Source of the DNA: Nitrospirales bacterium
Lineage (GTDB): Bacteria; Nitrospirota; Nitrospiria; Nitrospirales; UBA8639
Assembly (NCBI GenBank): GCA_021604005.1
Contig: BQIV01000009.1
Location: 60,718-124,717, forward strand
Direction of reading: 5' to 3'
DNA: 64,000 nt
Positions 8,218 to 17,571 of the stretch are shown piece by piece (within the stretch, counting starts at the first letter, position 1; the number at the start of each line of letters is the position of its first letter). Below the pieces are notes generated by a model. It did not search any database. It saw only the letters and a list, made by a program, of their open reading frames with translations, and was not told where the DNA came from. Both the position numbers and the translations under genes were made by a program.

Positions 8218-10209
8218 GTGTTTGATCTTTTAGTTCTGCTCATCCCCATCTTTCCGCTTCTGGCCGTCATCGCAAACGGAATATTTGGGTCTCGGTATCC
8301 CACCGAACTGGCTGGGCGGTTAGCGTTTGGCTCCGTGGGCCTCTCGTTCCTGTGTACACTCGGCGTCTTAGGCCATGTCATCTCCGATCCCACGCCACAA
8401 GAAGTCGTCGCCTACTCCTGGATTTTTGGAGGGGACCTTTCCATAGACCTGGCCTTCCTGATTGATCCGCTCACCACAGTCTTTTTGATGGTCATTACGG
8501 GCGTTGGGCTCCTGATTCATATCTATTCCATCGGATATATGCACGGAGAAGAGGGCTTTACCCGCTTCTTCACCTATATGAATTTGTTCATGGTCTCCAT
8601 GCTGCTCTTGGTCATGGGGAACAATTATCTGGTCTTGTTTATCGGCTGGGAAGGCGTCGGCCTCTGTTCCTATCTGCTGATCGGATACTACTACGAAAAA
8701 ATATCCGCTGGAAAAGCCGCCACCAAAGCCTTTGTGGTCAACCGCATTGGCGATGCAGGATTTCTGCTGGCGGTCTTTTTAATTTTCGTCGAATTCCGAA
8801 CGCTTGACTATGTAAAGGTTCTTGAACAAGCCCCGCAGCTCTCTACCGGAATGGCCACGGCCATCGCCTTGTGTTTGCTCATTGGTGCGGTCGGAAAATC
8901 CGCCCAGCTTCCCTTGTATACATGGCTCCCTGACGCTATGGAGGGTCCGACTCCTGTCAGCGCGCTCATTCATGCGGCAACCATGGTGACCGCCGGGGTC
9001 TATATGATTGTTCGAAATCACGCAATTTTCGACATGGCTCCCGTCGCGTTGACCACCGTCGGCATTGTCGGCGGTATCACCGCCTTGTTTGCCGCCACGA
9101 TCGGACTCGTACAAAACGACATCAAGCGCGTCTTGGCCTACTCAACCGTCAGCCAATTGGGGTACATGTTCTTGGCCTGTGGCGTCGGTGCGTACACTGC
9201 AGCCATTTTTCATGTAGTGACGCACGCGTTTTTCAAAGCCCTCCTGTTCCTTTCCGCCGGTGCAGTCATTCACTCACTGGAAGGCGAACAGGACATCCGG
9301 AAAATGGGCGACCTGCATACTAAAATACCCATCACCTATAAGGTCTTTCTGATCGGTACCATCGCTATCGCAGGTATTCCACCGTTAGCCGGATTCTGGA
9401 GTAAGGATGAAATCATGGCGCATGCCTTCATCCATCACCATTATTTTTTATATGTGCTTGCAGCCATTGGAGCATTTCTCACGAGTTTTTATATGTTCCG
9501 GTTAACCAATCTGACATTCTATGGGACTTCTCGAGTCGATCCGAAAGTCGAATCTCACATTCACGAATCACCCAAAATCATGACCGTGCCCTTGATGATT
9601 CTTGCTGGGTTGTCGGTTGTCGGAGGATTGTTCCTAGGATTCCCGCCAGAACATGGCTTACTTCACGGATTTCTCCATGATGTCGCCACACCACTCGGCG
9701 CAACAGCCCATGAAGTCAATGTAGGTCTGCTGATTGGGTTAGCGACGTTCGCCACCCTCATTGCCGTGTCGGGATGGGCCTTAGCACGTCATATGTATAT
9801 CACCAAGCCTGGCCTCGCTGACGAATGGATGCACAAAGCTTCCGGGGCGTATGCGACCTTACTCAACAAATATTATGTCGACGAATTCTATGACAAGATC
9901 ATTGTCGAGCCGTGCAAGCGGCTTGGAGAAATATGGGATTGGATTGATCGACACATTATCGATCGCTTTATCATTGGCATCGGCAACATGACCGATGTGA
10001 GTGCCGCAGGGATTACCTGGACCGAAAAACATGTGATGTACGCCGGACTCAATATTATTGGATATGGACATCACATCGCGGCCTGGGCCTGGAGAAAACT
10101 CCAAAGCGGCATGGTTCATCATTACGCCGCTATTATTATTATCGGGTTAGCCATACTGGTCCATGTGGCGTTCTTGTGGTTTACCAGTGCCACAGCATTT
10201 GGACAATAA
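8218..10209 (+). CDS. nuoL: NADH-quinone oxidoreductase subunit L (NuoL)
   Basis: Distal antiporter-like proton-pumping subunit with a long lateral helix. GTG start one base after nuoK. The core shows FIGWEGVGLCSYLLIGYYY, LPDAMEGPTPVSALIHAATM with the conserved Lys upstream (VGKSAQLP), and the His-rich VTHAFFKALLFLSAGAVIH. The product has 663 residues, about 50 more than the E. coli protein; the extra length lies mainly in the C-terminal part (residues about 540-640), where the lateral helix and last membrane segment are. A longer lateral helix is what a complex with an additional NuoM would need. Confidence 0.95.
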   Translation: MFDLLVLLIPIFPLLAVIANGIFGSRYPTELAGRLAFGSVGLSFLCTLGVLGHVISDPTPQEVVAYSWIFGGDLSIDLAFLIDPLTTVFLMVITGVGLLIHIYSIGYMHGEEGFTRFFTYMNLFMVSMLLLVMGNNYLVLFIGWEGVGLCSYLLIGYYYEKISAGKAATKAFVVNRIGDAGFLLAVFLIFVEFRTLDYVKVLEQAPQLSTGMATAIALCLLIGAVGKSAQLPLYTWLPDAMEGPTPVSALIHAATMVTAGVYMIVRNHAIFDMAPVALTTVGIVGGITALFAATIGLVQNDIKRVLAYSTVSQLGYMFLACGVGAYTAAIFHVVTHAFFKALLFLSAGAVIHSLEGEQDIRKMGDLHTKIPITYKVFLIGTIAIAGIPPLAGFWSKDEIMAHAFIHHHYFLYVLAAIGAFLTSFYMFRLTNLTFYGTSRVDPKVESHIHESPKIMTVPLMILAGLSVVGGLFLGFPPEHGLLHGFLHDVATPLGATAHEVNVGLLIGLATFATLIAVSGWALARHMYITKPGLADEWMHKASGAYATLLNKYYVDEFYDKIIVEPCKRLGEIWDWIDRHIIDRFIIGIGNMTDVSAAGITWTEKHVMYAGLNIIGYGHHIAAWAWRKLQSGMVHHYAAIIIIGLAILVHVAFLWFTSATAFGQ

Positions 10210-10211
10210 TT

Positions 10212-10304
10212 TATAGCGAATCCGAAGAAGGACCAGATAACCATTTTCATTAACTTCGCGCGGGTACACATGTTAAGCATTACAGGTTCATTGAAACGGC
10301 TATA
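10212..10304 (-). repeat. 93-bp TATAGC element inside the nuo cluster
   Basis: Runs from TATAGCGAATCC to GAAACGGCTATA, i.e. the TATAGCCGTTTC...GGATTCGCTATA family in reverse. It fills nearly the whole nuoL-nuoM spacer, starting 3 nt after the nuoL stop and ending 15 nt before the first nuoM ATG. The first nuoM therefore has little native leader left and its translation signals may come from the element. Confidence 0.8.
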
Positions 10305-10319
10305 AAGTACTACGAAACG

Positions 10320-11873
10320 ATGCAAGAAGAATTACAAGCCGGATTTCCCATCCTGACGTTTCTCACGTTCTTTCCGCTTCTTGGTGCCATGATCATCTGG
10401 GCCATGAAGGATCAGGATTTAATTAAGAAGTCTGCCCTTGGCATTGCCGTGTTGGAACTCGTCGTCTCGGCTTGGCTGTTGATGGGCTTCGTTCCGGATA
10501 CGGCTGCCATGCAATTTTCCGAGCGCTACAGTTGGATTCCGCAACTTGGCATCAGCTATCACATGGCGGTTGATGGCATCAGTATTCTCTTCGTTGGCCT
10601 CACCGCGTTCCTGACAGTGCTCTTGGTGCTCTATGCCTGGGATACCGTCAAGATCCATCCCAAAGCCTTCTTCATGAGTCTTTTGGCGCTTGAAGCCACC
10701 ATCATGGGAATTTTTGTCTCCATCGACCTCATTTTGTTCTTTGTGTTCTGGGAACTCATGCTGATTCCCAGTTACTTCATGATCAAGCTATGGGGGCTTG
10801 GGTCCCAATGCCAATATGCCGCCTTAAAGTACGTCCTGTACACCCTATTAGGCAGCGTCTTCATGTTAGTCGGCTTCTGCCTGCTTGATTTGAATTATTA
10901 CTCCGTAAAACAGACCTATAGCTTTGACCTCGTGGACCTCCTGTCGGTTCCCGTTCCAGTCGGCCAGCAAATATTGATTTTCTGGCTTATTTTTATGGGA
11001 TTCGCATTTAAAGCGCCGGTCTTTCCGTTTCACAGCTGGCTGCCCGATGCCTTAACCCAAGGCCCTATCCCCACATCCGTTCTGCTGGCCGGCATTAAAA
11101 TGGGTACCTATGGCTTCCTGCGATTTAGTTTTCCACTACTTCCCGATGCCTCACGCGATCAGACCGTCGTCGCCATTGTTATGACGCTTGGCCTCATTGC
11201 CATTGTCTATGGCGCAATCGTTGCCATCATCCAACCGGACTTCCGGCGCCTGTTGGTCTTCAGCAGTATCAGCCATTTGGGGTTTGTCGTGATCGGTCTG
11301 TTTGCATTGAATTTTCAAGGTATTCAAGGCAGCCTCTTAACGATGATCAACCTTGGATTCAGTACCGCAGGCTTATTCTTTCTCGCTGGATTTGTCTATG
11401 AACGGCTGGGACACACCAATGTTCATGAATGTAGTGGGCTCGCCAAAAAGATGCCTCTACTGGCGACCTTCTTCCTCATCATCGGCATGGCCTCAATTGG
11501 CCTTCCTGGAACCAACGGATTCGTGGGTGAATTCTTGATTCTGCTCGGTGCTTTTCAAGCCTATTGGGTCTACGGAGCCATTGCCGTGACCGGAGTGATC
11601 TTTGCCGCCGCGTACTTCTTATGGTTTTACGAACGGGCGATTTTCGGCCCGCTCAAGGACGGTCTTCCTGCGGCTCTCAAGGACCTTAATACGCGGGAAT
11701 GGGGAATCGGGATTGCGCTATGCGTGATGATTTTTTGGATCGGTCTTTACCCGTCGCCATTCTTGCGCATGATGAATGGATCGGTACAGGAAGTTGTGGA
11801 TCGACTCAATTCCGGTAGTGCGGCAGTGACAACACCAGCCTCTCACGTGCTTAGCCAAGTGGTACAGGATTAA
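10320..11873 (+). CDS. nuoM: NADH-quinone oxidoreductase subunit M, first copy (NuoM1)
   Basis: Antiporter-like proton-pumping membrane subunit of 517 residues. It has the conserved Glu in FVFWELMLIPSYFMIKLWG, the Lys in FAFKAPVFPFHSWLPDA, and GIKMGTYGFLRF. ATG start; no strong Shine-Dalgarno, the leader being occupied by the repeat element. It is followed after 4 nt by a second, clearly different nuoM, so two M-type pumps are made from this cluster. Confidence 0.95.
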   Translation: MQEELQAGFPILTFLTFFPLLGAMIIWAMKDQDLIKKSALGIAVLELVVSAWLLMGFVPDTAAMQFSERYSWIPQLGISYHMAVDGISILFVGLTAFLTVLLVLYAWDTVKIHPKAFFMSLLALEATIMGIFVSIDLILFFVFWELMLIPSYFMIKLWGLGSQCQYAALKYVLYTLLGSVFMLVGFCLLDLNYYSVKQTYSFDLVDLLSVPVPVGQQILIFWLIFMGFAFKAPVFPFHSWLPDALTQGPIPTSVLLAGIKMGTYGFLRFSFPLLPDASRDQTVVAIVMTLGLIAIVYGAIVAIIQPDFRRLLVFSSISHLGFVVIGLFALNFQGIQGSLLTMINLGFSTAGLFFLAGFVYERLGHTNVHECSGLAKKMPLLATFFLIIGMASIGLPGTNGFVGEFLILLGAFQAYWVYGAIAVTGVIFAAAYFLWFYERAIFGPLKDGLPAALKDLNTREWGIGIALCVMIFWIGLYPSPFLRMMNGSVQEVVDRLNSGSAAVTTPASHVLSQVVQD

Positions 11874-11877
11874 GACT

Positions 11878-13488
11878 ATGGGTGAATATTCTCTCCTGAT
11901 TATTCTCTTTGCCCCATTTCTTGGTGCAATCGGATTGATCTTTGTGCCCAGAAAAGAAGAGCTGCTTACGCGCATGATCGCGGCGGTCTCATCCGGTATC
12001 TGCTTGCTTGCCTCGTTTTATATTTTCTTCGCCTATGACACGGAAAAGGCCGGCTATCAATTTGTGCAACGGTTTCCCTGGTCCGAAGAACTCGGCATTG
12101 CCTTTTATGTCGGAGTGGATGGCATCGGCGGCCCGCTCGTCTTTGCTTCGGCCATACTGTTGTTCGCCGGTGTCTTTGTCTCCTGGCATATCCAAGACCG
12201 CACAAAAGAATTCTATATTTTCCTGTTGATCCTGGCCGCAGCGACTATTGGCGTCTTCATGTCGCTGGACCTGTTCTTCCTGTACTTCTTCTATGAGATG
12301 TCCGTGTTGCCCATGTACGTCCTATTAGGCATGTGGGGGAGCCACACGAAAGGCTATCTCTCCATGACCGATCCCGAAGGACTCAAGCTGCGCGACTCTG
12401 TCGGGTTTATTTTCAATTTTGGGTCGAACAGCAAAGAGTACGCGGCCATGAAACTCACGCTCTTCCTCTCTGCTGGAGCCGTCGTGGCACTCATGGGCAT
12501 TTTGCTGATTTATCATTTTTCCGGATTGCAGACCTTTGATATCGTGGCCCTTAGAGAACAAACGGGCATCCAAGAAAATAGTACACTGGCGATCATTATT
12601 TGGTTCCTGGTGTTTTTCGGGTTTGCCTCGATCGCACCTATCTGGCCATTACATTCCTGGTCCCCGGTCGGACATGCCGCAGCGCCGGCGGCCACCAGCA
12701 TGCTGCATGCCGGCGTGCTGATGAAGCTTGGACATTTTTCGATTATCCGGGTGGGCTATGAAATTCTTCCCGAAACCACGAGGGAGTGGATTTGGGTTGC
12801 CGCCATTCTCTGTGTGTTCAGCATTATCTATGGCGGACTAGTCTCATACTTTGCAAAAGACACCAAATACATCATCGGATATTCCAGTTCTTCGCATATG
12901 GGGTATATCTTTTTAGGTATGGCGGCACTGGACTACATCAGCTTGACGGGCGCGGTCATTTATATGTTTGCCCATGCATTAGCCACCAGCATGTTGTTTG
13001 CGATGGCCGGATGGGTGTATGACCAAACTCATACCAGAGATATTCCCTCGCTTGGAGGCCTGATGCAGAAGATGCCCTTCATCTCTGGAGCATTTATTGT
13101 TGCCTGTATGGCGTCTATTGGTATGCCCGGAACCGTCAACTTTATTGCTGAAGTCATGATTATTGTGGGGAGTTGGGAGAAGTATCCCTTCCAGGTCATC
13201 GTGGCGGTACTCGGCATTGTGCTGACACTCGCCTACTTATTTAAGATGATGCGTGGGCTGTTCTATGGAGAACTCTCACCCGAATATGCCCATGCGCAAG
13301 ATGCCAGAACATTTGTTGATCGCATGCCACTGATTCTGCTGATTGTCTGCAGTGTCTCGCTGGGAATTTTCCCAGGGCATTTCTATGAAGTGGTCCGTTC
13401 AACGGTAGAACCCATGCTCGACCGGATCAATCAAGTCGCCCCTGTTGTCAGTCAAGTCAGCCAACATTCACAAGGATTATTACCGTAA
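11878..13488 (+). CDS. nuoM: NADH-quinone oxidoreductase subunit M, second copy (NuoM2)
   Basis: Second M-type antiporter-like subunit, 536 residues. The helix-5 Glu is in FFYEMSVLPMYVLLGMWG. At the helix-7 position, where NuoM1 has FAFKAP, this protein reads FGFASIAPIWPLHSWSP, so the usual broken-helix Lys is replaced or shifted. It also has a longer loop after helix 5 (residues about 155-185). AHALATSMLFAMAGWVYDQTH is the helix-11 region. Divergence from NuoM1 shows an old paralogue and not a recent duplication. Two tandem nuoM genes are the hallmark of the so-called 2M complex I reported from Nitrospira and relatives. Confidence 0.92.
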   Translation: MGEYSLLIILFAPFLGAIGLIFVPRKEELLTRMIAAVSSGICLLASFYIFFAYDTEKAGYQFVQRFPWSEELGIAFYVGVDGIGGPLVFASAILLFAGVFVSWHIQDRTKEFYIFLLILAAATIGVFMSLDLFFLYFFYEMSVLPMYVLLGMWGSHTKGYLSMTDPEGLKLRDSVGFIFNFGSNSKEYAAMKLTLFLSAGAVVALMGILLIYHFSGLQTFDIVALREQTGIQENSTLAIIIWFLVFFGFASIAPIWPLHSWSPVGHAAAPAATSMLHAGVLMKLGHFSIIRVGYEILPETTREWIWVAAILCVFSIIYGGLVSYFAKDTKYIIGYSSSSHMGYIFLGMAALDYISLTGAVIYMFAHALATSMLFAMAGWVYDQTHTRDIPSLGGLMQKMPFISGAFIVACMASIGMPGTVNFIAEVMIIVGSWEKYPFQVIVAVLGIVLTLAYLFKMMRGLFYGELSPEYAHAQDARTFVDRMPLILLIVCSVSLGIFPGHFYEVVRSTVEPMLDRINQVAPVVSQVSQHSQGLLP

Positions 13489-13527
13489 CCATATGATATA
13501 GACCCCTCATGCTGTTCGTGACACGTT

Positions 13528-15021
13528 ATGATGACATTTGATCTCACACTCACAGGTTCCGACCTCCTTCTGGTCCTGCCTGAAATTTTCTTGACTCTTT
13601 GGCTGTGCACCGTGTTGTCGGTCGACTTTTCCATGCGTAAGGTCGAACACGAGACCTTGGCCTATCTCAGTATTGGCGGTCTCCTTGCCACCGTCTTCAT
13701 CCTCATTTGGTTTGACCAAGCCGGCATTATCGGTTCCCTGTTTAAAAACATGTATGTGGTCGACCACCTCTCTATCTTTTTTAAAATACTGATATTGCTT
13801 GCCACCGCGATGGTAATCTTTATCTCAATCGATTACGTCAAAGGCTTTCGATTTTTCAAAGGCGAATACTACTTCATGGTCATGATGTCAGGTCTCGGCA
13901 TGATGTTCATGGCTTCGGCAAATGATTTAATTTCCGTCTTTGTCACGCTTGAGTTTTCGACGTTCGGGTTCTACGTGCTTGTGGCCTATCTTCGGGACGA
14001 CATCCGGTCGAGTGAAGCCGGCTTGAAGTTTTTCATCTTGGGTGTTTTTGCGGCAGGACTCTTAGCTTACGGAATCAGCCTGGTCTATGGTGAAACCGGA
14101 ACGCTCATATTCTCACAAATGGCTGGAAATCCTGGGAGTTACGGACTCGCGATAGGGTTTCTGCTTATTTTTGCCGCACTCGGGTTTAAAATCGGTGCCG
14201 TACCGTTTCACTCATGGATTCCCGACACCTATCAAGGCGCCCCGACTCCCGTCACCGCCTTTCTCTCCATTGCCCCCAAAGCCGCAGCCATCGCTATTTT
14301 AATTCGCATGTTCTATGTGGGCCTGGCATCGTTCAAACCCATGTGGGTTCTGCTGTTTGTCTGTGCCTCAATTATTTCCATGACGTATGGAAACGTTGTT
14401 GCCATTGCGCAGAAAAATATTAAACGCCTCTTGGCCTATTCAGGCATCGCCCAAATCGGAACCATCATGGTCGGGTTGGCCGCGGGAACCAAACAAGGCA
14501 GCGACGCCATCTTGTTTTACTTACTCACCTACCTATTCGCCAACATTGGTGCATTTGCCGTGGTCATCGCCGTGAATAATTTCATCAACAGCGATGAGAT
14601 TGAAGACTACAATGGACTTAATCGCCGCTCACCATTTTTAGCCGCAGCCATGTTCCTATTTTTACTTTCACTAGCCGGCGTCCCGCCGCTTGCAGGATTC
14701 ATTGGAAAGCTCTACTTATTCGTAGCCGCCATCGAAGAAGAACTCTATACGCTCTTGATCGTCGGGCTCATCAACATCGTCATTTCCATGTATTATTACC
14801 TGATCGTCGTCAAAAAGATGTATATCAACGAGCCCGTTGACTCAACTCCGGTCACCGTATCATTGCCGATCAAAACCGTCGTCTATGTCTGCGTTGCCGG
14901 AACCTTGCTCTTAGGCATTTACCCCAAAGCGTTCATTGACTGGGCCGTTTCAGCAACGTTAATGTTCTCCAAGATTGCCCCACCCGCAACAGCCGCGCAT
15001 TCTAGCCTTCTAGGCGGCTAG
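13528..15021 (+). CDS. nuoN: NADH-quinone oxidoreductase subunit N (NuoN)
   Basis: Third type of antiporter-like membrane subunit, adjacent to NuoK in the assembled complex; 497 residues. Motifs: VFVTLEFSTFGFYVLVAYLR with the helix-5 Glu, FKIGAVPFHSWIPDTYQGAP with the helix-7 Lys, LLAYSGIAQIGTIMVGL and LAGVPPLAGFIGKLYLF. Last gene of the cluster, 39 nt after nuoM2. No T-rich hairpin terminator is evident right after it; the repeat copy B begins 125 nt downstream. Confidence 0.95.
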   Translation: MMTFDLTLTGSDLLLVLPEIFLTLWLCTVLSVDFSMRKVEHETLAYLSIGGLLATVFILIWFDQAGIIGSLFKNMYVVDHLSIFFKILILLATAMVIFISIDYVKGFRFFKGEYYFMVMMSGLGMMFMASANDLISVFVTLEFSTFGFYVLVAYLRDDIRSSEAGLKFFILGVFAAGLLAYGISLVYGETGTLIFSQMAGNPGSYGLAIGFLLIFAALGFKIGAVPFHSWIPDTYQGAPTPVTAFLSIAPKAAAIAILIRMFYVGLASFKPMWVLLFVCASIISMTYGNVVAIAQKNIKRLLAYSGIAQIGTIMVGLAAGTKQGSDAILFYLLTYLFANIGAFAVVIAVNNFINSDEIEDYNGLNRRSPFLAAAMFLFLLSLAGVPPLAGFIGKLYLFVAAIEEELYTLLIVGLINIVISMYYYLIVVKKMYINEPVDSTPVTVSLPIKTVVYVCVAGTLLLGIYPKAFIDWAVSATLMFSKIAPPATAAHSSLLGG

Positions 15022-15146
15022 CACATTCAACTTCAACATTTCTTTTCTCTTCCCTGCCCTATCCTACCTTTTCATAAATTTCATCAATATTCGCTCTAAA
15101 AACTTCGCACCAGTTCAACTCAACACGTTCAAATAAGGTTCGGCGA

Positions 15147-15591
15147 CTAAGGGTTAATTTCTTCTCAGTACATTTTGTCTTGACGCCTGCTGGCTCTAGC
15201 CGTGCCACGACTCTTTCATCTGGTTGACGTGTGTTTTTGCATTCGATTGGGCATGTGCAATCCGTGAGAAAGGATAAGGTTTCGCTAGAGTCCGCTGAGC
15301 GAATACCTCTAAGAGAGGGCGGGGCTTGTTTGAGGAAAGCGAGTTGGCCTGCCCCACCAAACGGTGTTCGTCTCATCATAATGAGTCTGGCCTGGGCGTG
15401 ACTGGTTTTTGGACCTTCTGCCGAAACACAAGGTCCTCAACCGCCGGAACGAACCCCGGCAGATCACAAGAATGCTGGACGAGAGAAGAGCATTATATGA
15501 TCCGTATAGTGGGCAATACTCTTGGATTGGCTGTCTACCTAACATAACGCTTCCCAGACAAATAGGGGCCAATGAAAGATTAAAAACCTAT
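15147..15591 (+). repeat. 445-478 bp TIR repeat element, copy B
   Basis: Left end CTAAGGGTTAATTTCTTCTC and right end GAAAGATTAAAAACCTATG are degenerate forms of the inverted ends of copies A and C. The interior repeats the GAGGGCGGGGCTTGTTTGAG...CCTGCCCCACC stem, the GGCCTGGGCG box and the CCGGAACGAACCCCGG stem. It lies in the opposite orientation to copy A, so the two bracket the complex I genes. Short open frames in it are not taken as genes. Confidence 0.7.
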
Positions 15592-15621
15592 GCACCTTCG
15601 CCCTTCAAGAAGATACAGTTG

Positions 15622-15637
15622 TTATCTCTTTCGATAC
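15622..15637. promoter_or_regulatory. Partial match to the GTATC-N6-GATAC dyad
   Basis: TTATC-TCTTTC-GATAC, one mismatch from the dyad found at 20303-20339 and 33867-33882. It lies about 220 bp upstream of the subtilase start. Could be a chance match. Confidence 0.3.
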
Positions 15638-15730
15638 ACATGACTCAATGGAGATTTACATTCCTTGTCGTGTGAATTCTTTTTTACGCTAATTTTCGGC
15701 ATACTCAGAGTTTTCAATCAACCTCAGCGG

Positions 15731-15800
15731 TACAAGCCGTTTCTAATTACTTCGGTTATAGTTGTATTTTCCTGCTTGGAACATATTTGGGTTCGCTCTA
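15731..15800 (+). repeat. 94-bp TATAGC element, internally deleted copy
   Basis: Begins TACAAGCCGTTTC and ends GGGTTCGCTCTA, with the shared GTATTTTCCTG and GGAACATATTTGG words near the right end. About 24 bp of the middle are missing, and both termini carry a mutation. It ends 55 bp before the subtilase start. Confidence 0.6.
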
Positions 15801-15855
15801 TTCATACACTGGTCTTTTTTTTGCAGCTTTCAAAAAGAAAGGAGAGCGTTCGACT

Positions 15856-17448
15856 ATGCCTAGTTTTCGATATGGAGGAAAGAAGGGAAAGAAATGTTCC
15901 TTAACCGAGAGCGCCCGGCATGTCATCCTTCGGACACAAGACCGGGGAAGACTAGACCCGAACATGCTATCAAAAAAAGCCTGGAGCCTATTAGACAAAC
16001 TTGAACTGAATTTCCAACTTCCTGGATCGGGAGTTGAAGTACATCACATTCGTGCAAAACGAGGAATCAAAAAAATCTGTACCCAAGTGAGGAATGCATT
16101 TAAGACGCAAACCGACATCGAATTTGCCGGACGTGTATTAGTGGATCGAAAGTCTAAAGTTCCTGTTATCTACACAGAAAATCTTTTCGTGACGTTCCGT
16201 GCCGATCAAAGCCAGCGATCATGCATACGACTCTTACGCAACTATGAACTCTCCATCAAACGAAAAGTCTCCTATACGGATAATGGCTACTTTGTCTCTG
16301 CGCCGAAGGGTTGTGGGCAAAACGTTTTCTCCATTGCCGAAGAACTCTTACAGGAAGACGCTGTGGAGTACTGCCATCCAGAGTTAATTCGGCAAGTTCA
16401 ACGTCGCGGTGCGTTTCCAGAGCAATGGCACTTGAAACCAACAACCATCAGCGGACACCGCATCAGCGCTCATTCGCACATTGCGAAAGCCTGGCAGATC
16501 ACGGAAGGAAAAGGCATCACCATTGCCGTGATTGACGACGGATTTGATCTCACACATGAAGAATTCTCCGGTCGATATAAAATTGTCCATCCTTGGGACG
16601 CGACGAGAAAGGTTGAAGATCCGAGACCTGGGTCACGAGACAATCATGGGACACCATGCGCTGGAGTCGCCTGCGCCAATGGCCAGCATGGAGCCTCCGG
16701 TGTCGCGCCTCAAGCGAGACTTATGCCCATTCGACTCGACTCCGGTTCAGGATCTCAGGACGAAGCTGAGGCCTTAGTCTGGGCCGCTGATCACGGAGCC
16801 GATATCATTTCGTGTAGCTGGGGTCCGGGAGACGCCGATTGGCGAAACGCGGAAGATCCAAAGCGAAAAACAGAACACTTGCTTCCCGACTCCACTCGGC
16901 TCGCACTTGAATATGTCACCCAAAAAGGCCGCGGGGGAAAAGGATGTGTCGTCACATGGGCCGCCGGCAATGGAAACGAAAGCGTGGATAAAGACGGCTA
17001 TGCCAGCAACGAACGTGTCATGGCCATTGCCGCGTGCAATGATCACAGTACACGCAGTGTCTACAGCGATTTTGGCAAGGCGATCTGGTGTTGTTTCCCC
17101 AGTAAGGACTATGCATCGACAGCACGGACGCGAGGAATCTGGACGACGGATCGCTCAGGACCTGCGGGCTATAATCCAGGCCGGAGTCGGTTGGGGGATC
17201 GGCTGGGATCCTATACCAATCGCTTTGGGGGAACATCAAGTTCGTGCCCAGGCGTGGCAGGAATCGCGGCGTTAGTGTTATCGGTGAATCCACATCTGAC
17301 ATGGAAAGACGTGAAGGATGTAATCAAAGATTCAAGCGACAAAATCGATCAGGCTCATGGGCACTATGATGCTTCCGGCCATAGTCGCTGGTATGGCTAT
17401 GGCAGAGCCAACGCACAGAAAGCTGTCAAGCTTGCGCAGAAACGTTGA
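15856..17448 (+). CDS. Subtilisin-family (S8) serine protease
   Basis: Serine endopeptidase of 530 residues. Catalytic Asp in IAVIDDGFDLTHEEF (about residue 225), His in RDNHGTPCAGVACANG (about 262), oxyanion Asn in VTWAAGNGNE, and nucleophile Ser in FGGTSSSCPGVAGIAALVL (about 460). The first 200 residues form an unrecognised, basic pro-domain-like region. No Sec signal peptide is visible, so it is cytoplasmic or exported another way. ATG 15856 is chosen because an AAAGGAGAG ribosome site precedes it; an upstream TTG at 15787 extends the frame through repeat-like DNA. It opens a run of protease, serpin and hydrolase genes. Confidence 0.9.
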   Translation: MPSFRYGGKKGKKCSLTESARHVILRTQDRGRLDPNMLSKKAWSLLDKLELNFQLPGSGVEVHHIRAKRGIKKICTQVRNAFKTQTDIEFAGRVLVDRKSKVPVIYTENLFVTFRADQSQRSCIRLLRNYELSIKRKVSYTDNGYFVSAPKGCGQNVFSIAEELLQEDAVEYCHPELIRQVQRRGAFPEQWHLKPTTISGHRISAHSHIAKAWQITEGKGITIAVIDDGFDLTHEEFSGRYKIVHPWDATRKVEDPRPGSRDNHGTPCAGVACANGQHGASGVAPQARLMPIRLDSGSGSQDEAEALVWAADHGADIISCSWGPGDADWRNAEDPKRKTEHLLPDSTRLALEYVTQKGRGGKGCVVTWAAGNGNESVDKDGYASNERVMAIAACNDHSTRSVYSDFGKAIWCCFPSKDYASTARTRGIWTTDRSGPAGYNPGRSRLGDRLGSYTNRFGGTSSSCPGVAGIAALVLSVNPHLTWKDVKDVIKDSSDKIDQAHGHYDASGHSRWYGYGRANAQKAVKLAQKR

Positions 17449-17508
17449 GGATGTATCACCTTGAGCTTGTCTAACGAGGTTACGACCATAGACTTATGTA
17501 GTATTTTG

Positions 17509-17547
17509 ACAAAGGCATGAAACAGGTCAGGCCTTTGTGCTTTTTTT
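17509..17547 (+). terminator. Rho-independent terminator after the S8 protease
   Basis: ACAAAGGC at 17509-17516 pairs with GCCTTTGT at 17531-17538, followed by GCTTTTTTT. It separates the subtilase from the trypsin-like gene, which therefore probably has its own promoter or depends on read-through. Confidence 0.8.
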
Positions 17548-17571
17548 CACCTGTAAAAAGGACGCCATAGT

